Notes: a model not told the origin generated them from the sequence alone. DNA of 64,000 bases from Paraburkholderia monticola (GCF_001580545.1 NZ_LRBG01000038.1:496001-560000), one strand, 5' to 3'; shown: positions 44,515 through 53,747, counted from the stretch's first letter. Numbers and translations are program-made.

Positions 44515-46857
44515 ATGGCCCAGCCTGGGCTCGTCACGATCGACACGCCGCTTGGCGACGATCTGCTGTTCCTGAGCATGCGCGCCACGGCGGAACTGGG
44601 GCGCATGTTCAGTTGCGAACTGACGCTGCTGTCGAAGCGCCCGGACATCGATTTCCGGCGCATCCTCGGAAAGCGCGTCACGGTGTCGCTGCATGTGCCG
44701 AAGCTCAAGCCGCGGATTTTCCCGGGTTATGTCGTCGCATTCAGGCAGACTGGCATGCGCGGCCGCATGCATGTGTATGAGGCCGCGGTCAGGCCGTGGC
44801 TCTGGTTGCTCACGCGGCGCAGTAATTGCCGGATCTTCCAGAACAAGAGCGTCGAGGATATCGTCAAGGCCATTTTCGCGGACCCGGTCTACAAGGGCGT
44901 GGACTTCGGCGAGATCAAATGGAAGGCGAACTCGCGCAAGCATCCCGCGCGCGAGTATTGCGTGCAGTATCGCGAGTCCGACTTCAATTTCGTGAGCCGA
45001 CTACTGGAGGATGAAGGGATCTATTACTGGTATCAGGATCGCGACGGCAAGGAGTCGCTGCTCCTCACCGACACGCTCGCAACCCATGAAAGCGTGCCGG
45101 GTTGCGAGTCGCTTCCCTACGGCGCGGTACTCGGCGCAGCGCCGGGCGCCGAATATGTGAGCGAGTGGCAGACCCGTCGCGAGATCGAGACACATCACTG
45201 GGTCGTGACCGACTACGACTTCAAGCATCCTTCGCGGCCGCTGCAGAAAAAGGCGGTCAAGAACATGCCAGGCTTCGATGCGTTCGGGGATCTCGAGCAC
45301 TACGACTATCCCGGTGGATATGTCGATCCCGATCATGGCGAAAGCCGGGCAAGGACGCGCGCCGAGGAGTGGTGGGCCGAGCCCTCATCGCCGGGCGAGG
45401 CCGAGGGGATCAACTGGCACCAGGTGGACGCGCGCACCAACAGCATGAGCGTGCGCGTTGGGAGCCTGTTGAAGCTGGAGCGCCATCCGCGCTCCGATCA
45501 GAACACCCAGTATCTGGTAACGCGCACGCGTTACGAAATCGACCTGGCCGATTACGAAGCGTTCGAAGGCAGCCAGTCAAATCGATGCGAATGCTGGTTT
45601 TCGGCGATCGACGCGAAACAGCCGTTCGCGCCGGCGCGAACCACGCGCAAACCGTTCGTGCAGGGGCCGCAGACCGCGGCCGTGGTCGGACCTGGCGGCG
45701 ATGAGATATACACCGACAGCTATGGCCGCGTGAAAGTGCAGTTCTTCTGGGACCGCCTCGGCAAGCGCGACGAGAACAGTTCGTGCTGGATACGCGTGTC
45801 GCACCTTTGGGCGGGCAAGGGCTGGGGCGCCGTCGCGATCCCACGGATCGGACAGGAAGTGATCGTCGATTTTCTGGAGGGTGATCCCGACCGGCCGATC
45901 ATTACCGGGCGGGTCTACAACGCTGAGCAGATGCCGCCTTATGAACTGCCCGCGAATATGACGCAATCGGGCATTAAGAGCCGCTCGAGCAAGGGCGGCA
46001 GCGGCGCGAACTGCAACGAACTGCGTTTCGAGGACAAGAAGGGCGCCGAGCAGGTGTTGCTCCATGCTGAGAAGAATCAGGACATGGAAGTGGAGCACGA
46101 CGAGACGCATTGGGTCGGGCACGATCGCAAGAGAACCGTGGATCACGACGAGACCACCCAGGTGAAGCATGACTGCTCGAGGACAGTGGGGAACAACGAA
46201 ACGACTTCGATTGGCGTCAACCGCACTGAGACGGTTGGGGCCAATGAAAAAATCACGATCATGGCTAACCGCACGAAGACAGTCGAGGCCAGCGAGACTT
46301 CAACCGTCGCGTTGCAACGGACCCATACCGTGGGAGTCAACGAAACCATTACCGTGGGCGGCGCGCGACAGGTATCGGTGGGGATATTTCAGGCGTTGAC
46401 TGTCGGCACGTATCTGGTGGAGACCATTGGGGCACATCACATCATGACGGTAGGGACTAGTCAGACGACGAATGTCGGCGGAGATCAGAAGTTCGTCACC
46501 GGCGGGAATCAGTCGACTAGCGTTGCGGGCGATCGGTCGATCGATGTCGCCGGAGGTCAAACCACGACCGTGGCGGCCGACGCGAGCGAAGCCATTAGCG
46601 GCGCCCAGACGAGCACGGTCAGCAAAGGACGCACCACTTCGGTGAGTGAGGATGATGGCCTTAAGGTCGGCAAGAACATCACCATGGATGCGGGCGAATC
46701 GTTCACGATTACCACCGGCAGCGCCAGCATCAGCATGAAGAAGGATGGGACGATCGTGATCAAGGGCAAGGACATTACCGTCGATGGCAGCGGCAAGATC
46801 AACGCCAAGGCGAGCAGCGATATCGTGATGAAAGGATCGAAGATCTTGCAGAATTGA
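44515..46857 (+). CDS. vgrG: T6SS spike protein VgrG (TssI)
   Basis: 780 aa. gp27-like base (about 1-380; VEDIVKAIFADPVYKGVDFG, YRESDFNFVSRLLEDEGIYY), gp5-like OB fold (about 395-480; DSYGRVKVQFFWDRLGKRDE, VIVDFLEGDPDRPIITGRVY), and a long C-terminal beta-needle (about 520-765) built of roughly 8-residue repeats of the TVGxNETx type. It ends SDIVMKGSKILQN with no enzymatic extension, so effectors are likely to attach through adaptors or PAAR proteins. Confidence 0.95.
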   Translation: MAQPGLVTIDTPLGDDLLFLSMRATAELGRMFSCELTLLSKRPDIDFRRILGKRVTVSLHVPKLKPRIFPGYVVAFRQTGMRGRMHVYEAAVRPWLWLLTRRSNCRIFQNKSVEDIVKAIFADPVYKGVDFGEIKWKANSRKHPAREYCVQYRESDFNFVSRLLEDEGIYYWYQDRDGKESLLLTDTLATHESVPGCESLPYGAVLGAAPGAEYVSEWQTRREIETHHWVVTDYDFKHPSRPLQKKAVKNMPGFDAFGDLEHYDYPGGYVDPDHGESRARTRAEEWWAEPSSPGEAEGINWHQVDARTNSMSVRVGSLLKLERHPRSDQNTQYLVTRTRYEIDLADYEAFEGSQSNRCECWFSAIDAKQPFAPARTTRKPFVQGPQTAAVVGPGGDEIYTDSYGRVKVQFFWDRLGKRDENSSCWIRVSHLWAGKGWGAVAIPRIGQEVIVDFLEGDPDRPIITGRVYNAEQMPPYELPANMTQSGIKSRSSKGGSGANCNELRFEDKKGAEQVLLHAEKNQDMEVEHDETHWVGHDRKRTVDHDETTQVKHDCSRTVGNNETTSIGVNRTETVGANEKITIMANRTKTVEASETSTVALQRTHTVGVNETITVGGARQVSVGIFQALTVGTYLVETIGAHHIMTVGTSQTTNVGGDQKFVTGGNQSTSVAGDRSIDVAGGQTTTVAADASEAISGAQTSTVSKGRTTSVSEDDGLKVGKNITMDAGESFTITTGSASISMKKDGTIVIKGKDITVDGSGKINAKASSDIVMKGSKILQN

Positions 46858-46883
46858 CGAGACTACGCTGATGGAGGGTTGCA

Positions 46884-47426
46884 ATGAGTGGTCGAGACCG
46901 GATGGAGTATGACGAGTTAGCGCCAGCTAACGAGCGTCGCGAAGACTCTGTACGCAGCACGCGGACACGGCCGACCCGCAAACCCCGCTCGTCCGGCGCG
47001 TTTGCCAAGCTGGTGATCGGCGAACTCCTGGCCATCGCCGAAGAGGGACATACGCCGCTGGTTCGTCATGCCGCTCAGGAAGGAACGGCCGCGCTCGCGG
47101 CGCAGACGCTCGTTGATCTGCATGAACCGCATATCGGATGCCGGGTCGCGCTGATGTTCGAGGACGCGGATCCTCAGCGGCCGGTGATCATCGGCGTGTT
47201 GCACGAAGGTGGGGTTGCGCCGTCCAGTACCGCAGTGGGAAACGTTGAAGTCGATGTAGACGGCGAGCGATTGATCGTGAGCGCACGCGAACAGCTGGTG
47301 CTTCGTTGCGGTAGCGCTTCGATCACGCTCACCAAGGCGGGGAAAGTGCTGATCAAGGGTACGTATGTGTCGAGTCGTTCGTCTGGAGCGAATCGCATTA
47401 CGGGCGGCTCGGTGCAGCTGAACTGA
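46884..47426 (+). CDS. DUF6484-type VgrG-associated protein, copy 1
   Basis: 180 aa, 26 bases after vgrG. The N-terminus is basic and disordered; the core (IGCRVALMFEDADPQRPVII, LTKAGKVLIKGTYVSSRSSG) resembles a short OB/beta-needle unit like the tip of a VgrG. It is paralogous to the gene at 54528-55049, sharing LIVSA.., RCG.ASLTLT-like and SRSSGAN.. stretches. Members are found beside VgrG genes and may be spike or adaptor parts. Exact role unknown. Confidence 0.75.
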   Translation: MSGRDRMEYDELAPANERREDSVRSTRTRPTRKPRSSGAFAKLVIGELLAIAEEGHTPLVRHAAQEGTAALAAQTLVDLHEPHIGCRVALMFEDADPQRPVIIGVLHEGGVAPSSTAVGNVEVDVDGERLIVSAREQLVLRCGSASITLTKAGKVLIKGTYVSSRSSGANRITGGSVQLN

Positions 47427-47541
47427 GGTCCGCGGCCAGTCGGTAGGTGTGCTTCGAGGACGCTTCCAGAGGAGCCTCGAGTACTGTTAGCTCAACCGCC
47501 AAGGCTGCGAGCCTCGGCCGTTGCGAAGGCGGACCGACGAG

Positions 47542-47982
47542 ATGGGCAAGGCAATCATCGATGACGAACTGTGGGCGTTGATCGAGCCGCTTCTACCGGC
47601 GGCCAAACCTAGGCGCTTCCGGTACCCTGGTCGGAAACCCGTGGGGGATCGGGCCGCGCTGACCGGGATTCTGTTCGTGCTGAAGAGCGGCATTCGCTGG
47701 AGCGATCTGCCCGCCGAAATGGGTTGTGGATCGGGTATCAGTTGCTGGCGACGCTTGCGCGAATGGCAACGGGCCGGAGTGTGGGGTCCGCTGCACGGGA
47801 TCCTGCTCGTGAAGTTGCGTGCGGCTGACCGGATCGATTTTTCTCGCGTGGCTGTCGATGCTATTCCTGTTCGCTCGGTGGCGCCGAGAAAGCTGGGGCG
47901 GAAGTCGCGGGTTGCTCACGGGCCGGATGGGCCTGGTGAGCCGGCGAGGGCACCGCCTGCGCGCCGCGCGCGGTCGTGCTGA
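47542..47982 (+). pseudogene. Degraded IS5-family transposase (IS427-like)
   Basis: The first 100 or so codons clearly match the N-terminal half of IS5-family transposases (IDDELWALIEPLLPAAKPRR, GILFVLKSGIRWSDLPAEMG, SCWRRLREWQRAGVW). After AVDAIPVRSV the frame loses homology; TG....RGHRL text in the next frame suggests a frameshift, and the DDE C-terminal half is missing. No clear terminal inverted repeats were found. It sits where cargo or immunity genes would be expected in this VgrG cassette. Confidence 0.8.
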
Positions 47983-48047
47983 TGGCGTGAGGCGCGGCGG
48001 GATCGTGTAATGGTTTTCGATTTCTAATCTGGCGGGGAAGGTTGACG

Positions 48048-49220
48048 ATGACAACGCCGATCCTCCCGATCGTGTCGAGGCACGTCGAGGACGCGGCGGA
48101 CCTATGGAGCACGCGCTCGATGCTGGTGCGAGCGCCTCATGTGAAGATCCGCCATATAGGCCGTTTCGATGAACGGATCGCCGCGCACCTCGACGGCATT
48201 GCGGTGGCAGGCGAGGTGGGTTGGAAACTATGCGAGGAAGCCTTGGCGACGGCGAGCGCGGGCGCGATATTCACGGCTACTGTGCGCGCTATCGAGGATG
48301 CGAACGAGCCTGCGGTCGAAAAGCTCTTGTCGATCGCTGAGGCGCTTCCTGCTGCCCGGAATGGTTTGATTGCCGCTTTTGGATGGGTCAGCGGCCAGCG
48401 ACTGGTCGGTCTCGTGAGCCGGATGTTGCGATCCTCCAACCCGTTCCGGCGCATGGTGGGCATGGCTGCTTGCGCGATGCATCGTGTCGATCCAGGCAAG
48501 TCTCTCGAAACGGCGATCGTCGACCCTGAGCCGGTCGTTCGTGCGAAGGCATTGCAAGTGGCGGGCGACTTGGGGCGGGACGATCTTCTGCCGTTCTGTG
48601 TGAGCTCGCTTGACGATGCCGATGCGCGATGCCGTTTTTGGGCGGCGTGGTCAGGCGTGCTGCTCGGTGACCGTCATGTCGCGCTGGCGAAGCTCGTCGA
48701 GTCGAATGAGGAGCCGGTATCGCTTACCCGCAGTCCTCTGCAACTCGCGCTGATGGCTATGGACCTTCGTGCTGCGCAGGCTTTGCTTGCCAGGATTGCG
48801 AAGGAACGTGGCCATGGACGTGACCTGATACGGTGCGTCGCGGCAGCCTGTGACCCCAGCTATGTGCCCTGGCTGATCGGCTTGATGTCGGACTTGCGGT
48901 TGACGCGCCTCGCGGGCGAGGCGTTCAGCTGGATTACCGGAGCCGACCTTGCTTGGCTCGATCTTGAGCGGAAGCCTTCAGAGAACGTTGAAGTAGGTCC
49001 GAGTGATGATCCTCAGGACAATCTTGTTGCGCTTGACGAGGATTCTGGGCTGCCGTGGCCGGACTCTGAGAAAGTGGCGAGATGGTGGCGCGAGAATGCG
49101 CAACAGACAGCTCCAGTACGCCGTGGCGATTCGCTGCCGTTGATATCCATCTTGCAGGCGCGACGACCTACGGGACAGCAAGTCCGGGCAAACATGCGTT
49201 CTTGCGTGAACGCCGCCTGA
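48048..49220 (+). CDS. TIGR02270-type conserved T6SS-associated protein, copy 1 (3' end altered)
   Basis: 390 aa, HEAT-like helical protein. Shares AFGWVSGQRLVGLV, PFRRMVGMAACAMHRVDPGK, CDPSYVPWLIGLMSD and LAGEAFSWITGADL with the paralogue at 49319-50575. Function is unknown; genes of this type occur in T6SS effector cassettes. The start at 48048 has GGGGAAGG upstream. The last 25 or so residues do not match the paralogue's C-terminus. There the sequence becomes a fragment of another gene (oxidoreductase), so this copy is probably truncated and read into foreign sequence. Confidence 0.75.
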   Translation: MTTPILPIVSRHVEDAADLWSTRSMLVRAPHVKIRHIGRFDERIAAHLDGIAVAGEVGWKLCEEALATASAGAIFTATVRAIEDANEPAVEKLLSIAEALPAARNGLIAAFGWVSGQRLVGLVSRMLRSSNPFRRMVGMAACAMHRVDPGKSLETAIVDPEPVVRAKALQVAGDLGRDDLLPFCVSSLDDADARCRFWAAWSGVLLGDRHVALAKLVESNEEPVSLTRSPLQLALMAMDLRAAQALLARIAKERGHGRDLIRCVAAACDPSYVPWLIGLMSDLRLTRLAGEAFSWITGADLAWLDLERKPSENVEVGPSDDPQDNLVALDEDSGLPWPDSEKVARWWRENAQQTAPVRRGDSLPLISILQARRPTGQQVRANMRSCVNAA

Positions 49221-49326
49221 ATCATGCAATCGACTACACCCGTGGCGACTGGAGAGCGGAACTCATGCGGTTGACCTCTGGCACTGGAGTCGAATTGATC
49301 ATCGGCTCCAACGACGGTTCATGGGG
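49139..49326 (+). pseudogene. Fragment of a zinc-type quinone oxidoreductase/alcohol dehydrogenase
   Basis: In a frame different from the TIGR02270 gene, bases 49139-49326 encode VDIHLAGATTYGTASPGKHA, then LNHAIDYTRGDWRAELMRLT and SGTGVELIIGSNDGSWG. This matches the NAD(P)H-binding region of MDR oxidoreductases (compare YGTASxxKH, IDYxxxD, LTxGxGVDxVxD). No start, no remaining domains. The fragment lies between two tail-to-tail TIGR02270 genes and marks a recombination junction. Confidence 0.65.
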
Positions 49327-50575
49327 CCTTGTCGAGCCAGCGCTTCTGTCGCCAAGCCGGCGCCGAGGTCGGAAACAACCCGGTGCCCGGTTGCAACAAT
49401 GAAAGAAACAACGCCGCCGCCATCCGCCGGCGTTGGTTGCCCTGGAGTAATACCTTTTGGCAATGCCCGATGCTGACATGCTCGCCCGCGAAATAGCGGA
49501 CACCAAGCTGAAAGCGATGTTTTTCAGCGTGCCACCATGCTTCTATCGCTTTAGGCTTAGGCCATGGGAGGTCGGCATCGAGATCGATACCTGGAACGTC
49601 TACGTCGAGGTCGTGGCTCGGGCTGGATTCCATCCCTTGGGGCGGTGCACCGTCCAAGTGATGCGTTATAAGGTCGGACCCGGTGATCAGACTGAATGAT
49701 TCGCCGGCGAGCCGTGCAACCGCGGGTACTGACATTCGCTCGATGAGCCATGGGATGTATGACGGATCGCCCACGATTCCGATGCTCCGAACGAGTTCCC
49801 TGAGGCACGCTGAATCACTGGCAAGTGCACGAAGCATTTTATGGCCTTCGGCCAACGAGGCCGCCCGCAATACGAGTGCCAGCGCTGCATCGCGAAGCGG
49901 ACCGGAGCATCGGGAAAATTCCTTGAGAAACGCGAAGGCGTGCTGTCGCTCGCCCAGCAACACCGCCGACCATGCGCCCCAGAACTCAGAGTGCTCATCT
50001 TTCTTAGCATCGAAGGCGAGGTTTGCTGCGTCTATATCTCCGAATTCACCGGCAAGGCGTGCCAAATCAGAGCTGAGGAGCGACCCCGCCGCTGTCAATT
50101 CCTTGATAAGTGGCTCGCCCGGGTGCACTCGGTGAGCTGCGCAGGCGGTGAAGCCAACGAGACGGTGAAACAGAGACGGCGAAGCGAGGAGAAACTTGAC
50201 GACTCCGTAGAGTACTCTGCCAGATACCCAGCCGAATGCGGCATGGAGTCCGGCCCTCGTTTCCGTAATCGCCTCGGCAACGGCGCAGAGCTTTTTGATT
50301 TTGTCGTTGTCCCGCGCCTCGAGAGCGAACACCGTCGCCACGAACATCTCTCCCGAGCTGTCGAGGGCTAGCCCGCTCTCAAATCGCGCCCATGCGCCTG
50401 CGCCCCCCGCGAGCAATGCGTCGAGGTACGCCTCCATGCGATCGTCGAGTTCGGTCAGGTCAGCAAGCCCGTAGCGAACCGAAATGGCAGCCATGGTGCG
50501 ACGATTCCAGAGTTCCGGGATTGCCGCGCTCAGCTGATCGACGACTGCTGGAACGAAGGCCGGATTCATATCCAT
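49319..50575 (-). CDS. TIGR02270-type conserved T6SS-associated protein, copy 2
   Basis: 418 aa, complete. Shares the HEAT-like pattern with copy 1 (AAFGWVSGRVLYGVVKFLL, HRLVGFTACAAHRVHPGEPL, GDPSYIPWLIERMSV, LAGESFSLITGSDL) and keeps the intact C-terminus (GNQRRRMAAALFLSLLQPGT). Start ATG 50575 follows AGG; an ATG two codons on is possible. Last gene of the minus-strand cassette, 44 bases after the ketosynthase-like gene. Function unknown. Confidence 0.78.
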   Translation of the reverse strand: MDMNPAFVPAVVDQLSAAIPELWNRRTMAAISVRYGLADLTELDDRMEAYLDALLAGGAGAWARFESGLALDSSGEMFVATVFALEARDNDKIKKLCAVAEAITETRAGLHAAFGWVSGRVLYGVVKFLLASPSLFHRLVGFTACAAHRVHPGEPLIKELTAAGSLLSSDLARLAGEFGDIDAANLAFDAKKDEHSEFWGAWSAVLLGERQHAFAFLKEFSRCSGPLRDAALALVLRAASLAEGHKMLRALASDSACLRELVRSIGIVGDPSYIPWLIERMSVPAVARLAGESFSLITGSDLITHHLDGAPPQGMESSPSHDLDVDVPGIDLDADLPWPKPKAIEAWWHAEKHRFQLGVRYFAGEHVSIGHCQKVLLQGNQRRRMAAALFLSLLQPGTGLFPTSAPAWRQKRWLDKAP

Positions 50576-50619
50576 GTCATCCTCGGTGCTCCCGCCTTTT
50601 CTTTACGGCGAGTCACGGC

Positions 50620-51654
50620 CTAACCACGCGGAGGACCCACCAGGCATGCGCCGCGAAGACCTTCTTCGGAAGAGCACTCGCACATGCCCCATTGAGCCGG
50701 CGCATACCCTCGAGAGATTCCGGTCGCCGCTAGGACTAGGGCGAGCGCGCCTGTCGCGGCCCCCACGTCGCCTGCCGAGGCAGTGAAATACCATGATGGA
50801 AGGTGGGCTCGCCATGTTCGGTAGAATCGGGCTTGAACGAATAACGCTTCCCATACACGATACCGATCCCCGTTCATGTCGCTGACACGGAAGCCGACGA
50901 TCGACTCGGGCATCCGCGCCTCTTCCAGGGCACTGGAAAGCGCTGCTTCCAACCCACGTCCTTGTGAGTATTTCGAGCTCAGTACCGAGTGAGGTTCAAA
51001 GGAAAGACCGATCCCGTAAATTCGGGCCAAGGGACGCTCGGTCTGTCCAGGAGTGCCCACGAGGACAGCCGCGGCCGCTTCCCCTGGGATCACCCCGTTC
51101 GGATTCCCCCGGTCATAAAGACGCTCGGCCCCAGCTAGCCTTTGAACATCGGACCGATTGAGGAGGGAGTCAACGCCGCAAAGAATGCAGACATCTATCC
51201 TGCCTTTAGATATCGACCCTGCCGCGAGCCTCACGCCACTGAGCACTCCCGCATGCCCCTCGCGAATGAAACACAAAGGGTGGCCGCGTCGATGGTGCCA
51301 GTCCTCTTTCAGTAGCGTGGCAAGGCTACCCTGTATGCCGTCGGCCAAGGCCGGATGCGCTCGATATTCCTCCGGAATGTTGATGATGATTCCCACCCGG
51401 TTCGCCTGGTTGCCTGGGACCAGGCATTCGGAAATGGCCCTGCTGGCAAGGTTGGTCAGCCACTCGGCTTCGTTGCACCTAGCGTTCCGCGACGCAGCTA
51501 CCTTCGCGCCGCGAACTGGCTCTTGGGGGGGTAATCGGGGAAAGGCATCGCTAAAGGCTGCGATCTTCGCTCGGACCGCTGCGCAGGTCTGGGCCGAATC
51601 GAGGCCGACTGCGGTGACGGCACCGCAAGCAAAGATGTCAAGCGGAAGGTTCAA
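50620..51654 (-). CDS. Beta-ketoacyl-synthase-like (thiolase-fold) protein, probably non-catalytic
   Basis: 344 aa. The thiolase fold is suggested by FACGAVTAVGLDSAQTCAAV, VIPGEAAAAVLVGT (KS motif GEGAAALVL) and SAGDVGAATGALALVLAA (KS motif GHTxGAAG). The nucleophilic Cys motif (TACSSS) is not present; REGHAGVLSG stands at that place, so ordinary condensing activity is unlikely. The start is TTG at 51654, overlapping the DUF2169 stop (TTGA) with CGAGG upstream; an in-frame ATG at 51738 would overlap by 88 bases. The cassette position suggests an effector-maturation or structural role. Confidence 0.6.
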   Translation of the reverse strand: MNLPLDIFACGAVTAVGLDSAQTCAAVRAKIAAFSDAFPRLPPQEPVRGAKVAASRNARCNEAEWLTNLASRAISECLVPGNQANRVGIIINIPEEYRAHPALADGIQGSLATLLKEDWHHRRGHPLCFIREGHAGVLSGVRLAAGSISKGRIDVCILCGVDSLLNRSDVQRLAGAERLYDRGNPNGVIPGEAAAAVLVGTPGQTERPLARIYGIGLSFEPHSVLSSKYSQGRGLEAALSSALEEARMPESIVGFRVSDMNGDRYRVWEALFVQARFYRTWRAHLPSWYFTASAGDVGAATGALALVLAATGISRGYAPAQWGMCECSSEEGLRGACLVGPPRG

Positions 51655-52739
51655 AGCCAACCTCGGCTCGCAGGGTTGACGCCGCCCGTGCCCGCGAAAT
51701 CCAGATATTGCTTGCCCAAGGGGTAGGCCCTGAGCCAACCGCCGCTCATGTCGCCAATCACGATCTCTTTGAGCGCAGGACGGTCTCGGCGCACCGGAAT
51801 GCGAAGACGGTGCGAGAGCATTACCTTGCGGTCATCCGGCTCCAATATGACGGTATCCACCCGCAGGACCGGTCGCTCTACGTGGTCGCTAAAAAAAAGC
51901 CGTACCGGTACGTTCACTCTGGGGAGTTTTAGGTGCCAATCACCTTGAGGCAGCATGTTCCGCAGCAAAACGTCTTCTCCACCGACGATCTGCCGGCTCT
52001 GCTGGTCGACTGGTGCGGCTTGATAGTGCAGAGACTGGAAGTCCTTCGGCAAGAGTGGCCATTGCTGTGCCAACCATTTTTCGTCATAGGTTCCGGCGAG
52101 TTGGAGTCGGGGACTCCATCCGCGACCACAGGTGCCAAACCCTGCCGGTATGCCAAATTCAGGACCGACAGGTCCGTCAGCAAACTCAATGTTGGGAAAT
52201 TCCGTTGCTATCGACGGATCGGAGGCGCGCACGTTTCTAAACCCGAGCCCCACCGGATTTTGTGGATAGAGCCTGTGCCTGGCTGGATCGGCGTCGTGTC
52301 GGTCGTATCCGCCATAGGCTCTCTCATACGTAATCGGCATCTGAATAAACGGCTCCGGCTTCGAAGGACGACCTCCGAGTCGGCGCATTCGATCACCATA
52401 GACGACGAGCAGCTTATGTATATCACCCACTTGCAACTCCACTGGCACCGAGCTTACAGGCCGCCCGCCAGGCGAGTAGGCAGTGCCATTGACGATGACG
52501 TCGACGTTCTGCTTTTCGAGTGCCACGTCGGCTTCGAAGCGCACGCTGGTACACGTGGGATCACCGTAGTGCTCATCTGCCACGCGAACTGGCGGCTGAG
52601 GAGAGACAACGATCATACGTTGTTCGCGATCGCAGACGAAAGTCGCAGCAAGGACGAACAGCAACACTTCCTGGCCGTCAAGGTCGGGAAACGAGAAAAG
52701 CTCTGCAGCAAACGGAGACCTATTGTTGATCGAAACCAT
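51651..52739 (-). CDS. DUF2169 protein (T6SS effector adaptor type)
   Basis: 362 aa with the family's layout: INNRSPFAAELFSFPDLDGQ at the N-terminus, ITYERAYGGYDRHDADP, YPQNPVGLGF, then FGTCGRGWSPRLQLAGTYDE and WLAQQWPLLPKDFQSLHYQA. DUF2169 proteins are known as accessory or adaptor proteins for loading cargo onto VgrG in other T6SSs (general knowledge). Coupled to the ketosynthase-like gene by a 4-base overlap. It lies downstream of the putative immunity genes. Confidence 0.85.
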   Translation of the reverse strand: MVSINNRSPFAAELFSFPDLDGQEVLLFVLAATFVCDREQRMIVVSPQPPVRVADEHYGDPTCTSVRFEADVALEKQNVDVIVNGTAYSPGGRPVSSVPVELQVGDIHKLLVVYGDRMRRLGGRPSKPEPFIQMPITYERAYGGYDRHDADPARHRLYPQNPVGLGFRNVRASDPSIATEFPNIEFADGPVGPEFGIPAGFGTCGRGWSPRLQLAGTYDEKWLAQQWPLLPKDFQSLHYQAAPVDQQSRQIVGGEDVLLRNMLPQGDWHLKLPRVNVPVRLFFSDHVERPVLRVDTVILEPDDRKVMLSHRLRIPVRRDRPALKEIVIGDMSGGWLRAYPLGKQYLDFAGTGGVNPASRGWL

Positions 52740-52763
52740 GATGTCCCCGCTTGCGCGAATGAA

Positions 52764-53243
52764 CTAAACCCAGTTTCCGTTCTCATCCAAACCTATCGGC
52801 CAATAAGGCATTCCGGTGACGACCGAGAGCTCACGATCCATCCTTCTGTCGACTAGCCACGCGATCAGAAAGATCTGTGGAGGGACGCGCGGATGAAAGA
52901 GCTCGTTCATTTCGTCGCAGGCCAACCAGTAGTGGCGGATGACCGCGACCACCGAGGGGTGCGACGCCGGACCGGCCGGTCTTATGCCATATAGACCTCG
53001 CACAGCCTGTGAGGTCGATGCGCCGCGACTTTCAGCTTTTAACAACATGCCAGCCCACCATTCTTCTGCTTTAGCAACCGCCGCGGTCAACTCCGCGCAG
53101 TATTCGCCGAAGATCTGGCGATGTTCGACCGATGCGGCACCGATTTCGACCCGCTCCCGCAGTTGATGTCGATGAGGCAGATCAAGAGGCATCGACAACA
53201 GCCGCTTGACTCCGGCATCTACGTTGTGAAGGGTGGGAAGCAT
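52764..53243 (-). CDS. Hypothetical protein, immunity candidate 1
   Basis: 159 aa, cytosolic, no known domain. It shares a pattern with the gene just upstream: EEWWAGML / LEWWQQLA, SVVAVIRHYWLACDEM / RVVAVFRQYFLECEAL, and YWPIGLDENGNWV / FIPIGHDASGRVV. The two are therefore paralogues in tandem, 21 bases apart, directly after a putative toxin. This makes them candidates for immunity proteins; it is not shown by sequence alone. Confidence 0.6.
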   Translation of the reverse strand: MLPTLHNVDAGVKRLLSMPLDLPHRHQLRERVEIGAASVEHRQIFGEYCAELTAAVAKAEEWWAGMLLKAESRGASTSQAVRGLYGIRPAGPASHPSVVAVIRHYWLACDEMNELFHPRVPPQIFLIAWLVDRRMDRELSVVTGMPYWPIGLDENGNWV

Positions 53244-53264
53244 CGGCGCGTTTTCTCCGCAGCT

Positions 53265-53747
53265 TCAAACGACGCGCCCGGACGCGTCGTGGCCAATGGG
53301 AATGAAGACAAAGAAACGCATAAAACGGCCCAGCTCCTCGTCAGCGGATATCAGATGCTCGATCAATAGTTGGCGCGGTTCGGACGGCAGAGACTCGTTC
53401 GTGTTGTCGTCCTCGACTCCCCAATCCGATTCGCTACACGGCTCCTTTCCCAACGTAGCAACTGGCGGCTCGAGCGCTTCACACTCGAGAAAGTACTGGC
53501 GAAATACTGCAACGACGCGCGGGAAAGAAACAGGTCCGCAGGGCCAACGCTGTTTGAGATTGCATTCGACGGTGGCTGCGTCGCCGGTTATTGCCAACTC
53601 GCGGTTGGCAAGCTGTTGCCACCACTCGAGCGCGTCTTCCCGCGCGTCGCGCATGTCTCGCACATATCGCTCGAAAAGCTGTGCATAAGGATCCATAGGA
53701 ACGGCTATGGCCACGCCATCATCATCGTCTTCAGGAAGCTGTTGCAT
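53265..53747 (-). CDS. Hypothetical protein, immunity candidate 2
   Basis: 160 aa from ATG 53747, which overlaps the end of the PAAR-like effector by 43 bases. An ATG at 53696 (MDPYAQLFERYV), 8 bases after the effector stop, is an equally good start. Acidic, no signal peptide or TM. Paralogous to the following gene (see its shared WW, VVAV and PIG patterns). As first gene after the effector it is the prime immunity candidate. Confidence 0.6.
   Translation of the reverse strand: MQQLPEDDDDGVAIAVPMDPYAQLFERYVRDMRDAREDALEWWQQLANRELAITGDAATVECNLKQRWPCGPVSFPRVVAVFRQYFLECEALEPPVATLGKEPCSESDWGVEDDNTNESLPSEPRQLLIEHLISADEELGRFMRFFVFIPIGHDASGRVV

Noticed and set aside
49082..49402. Open frame of 106 codons as an intact gene
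   Set aside because: Only its middle resembles an oxidoreductase; its start lies in TIGR02270 copy 1 and its end is antisense to copy 2, so it is a fragment.
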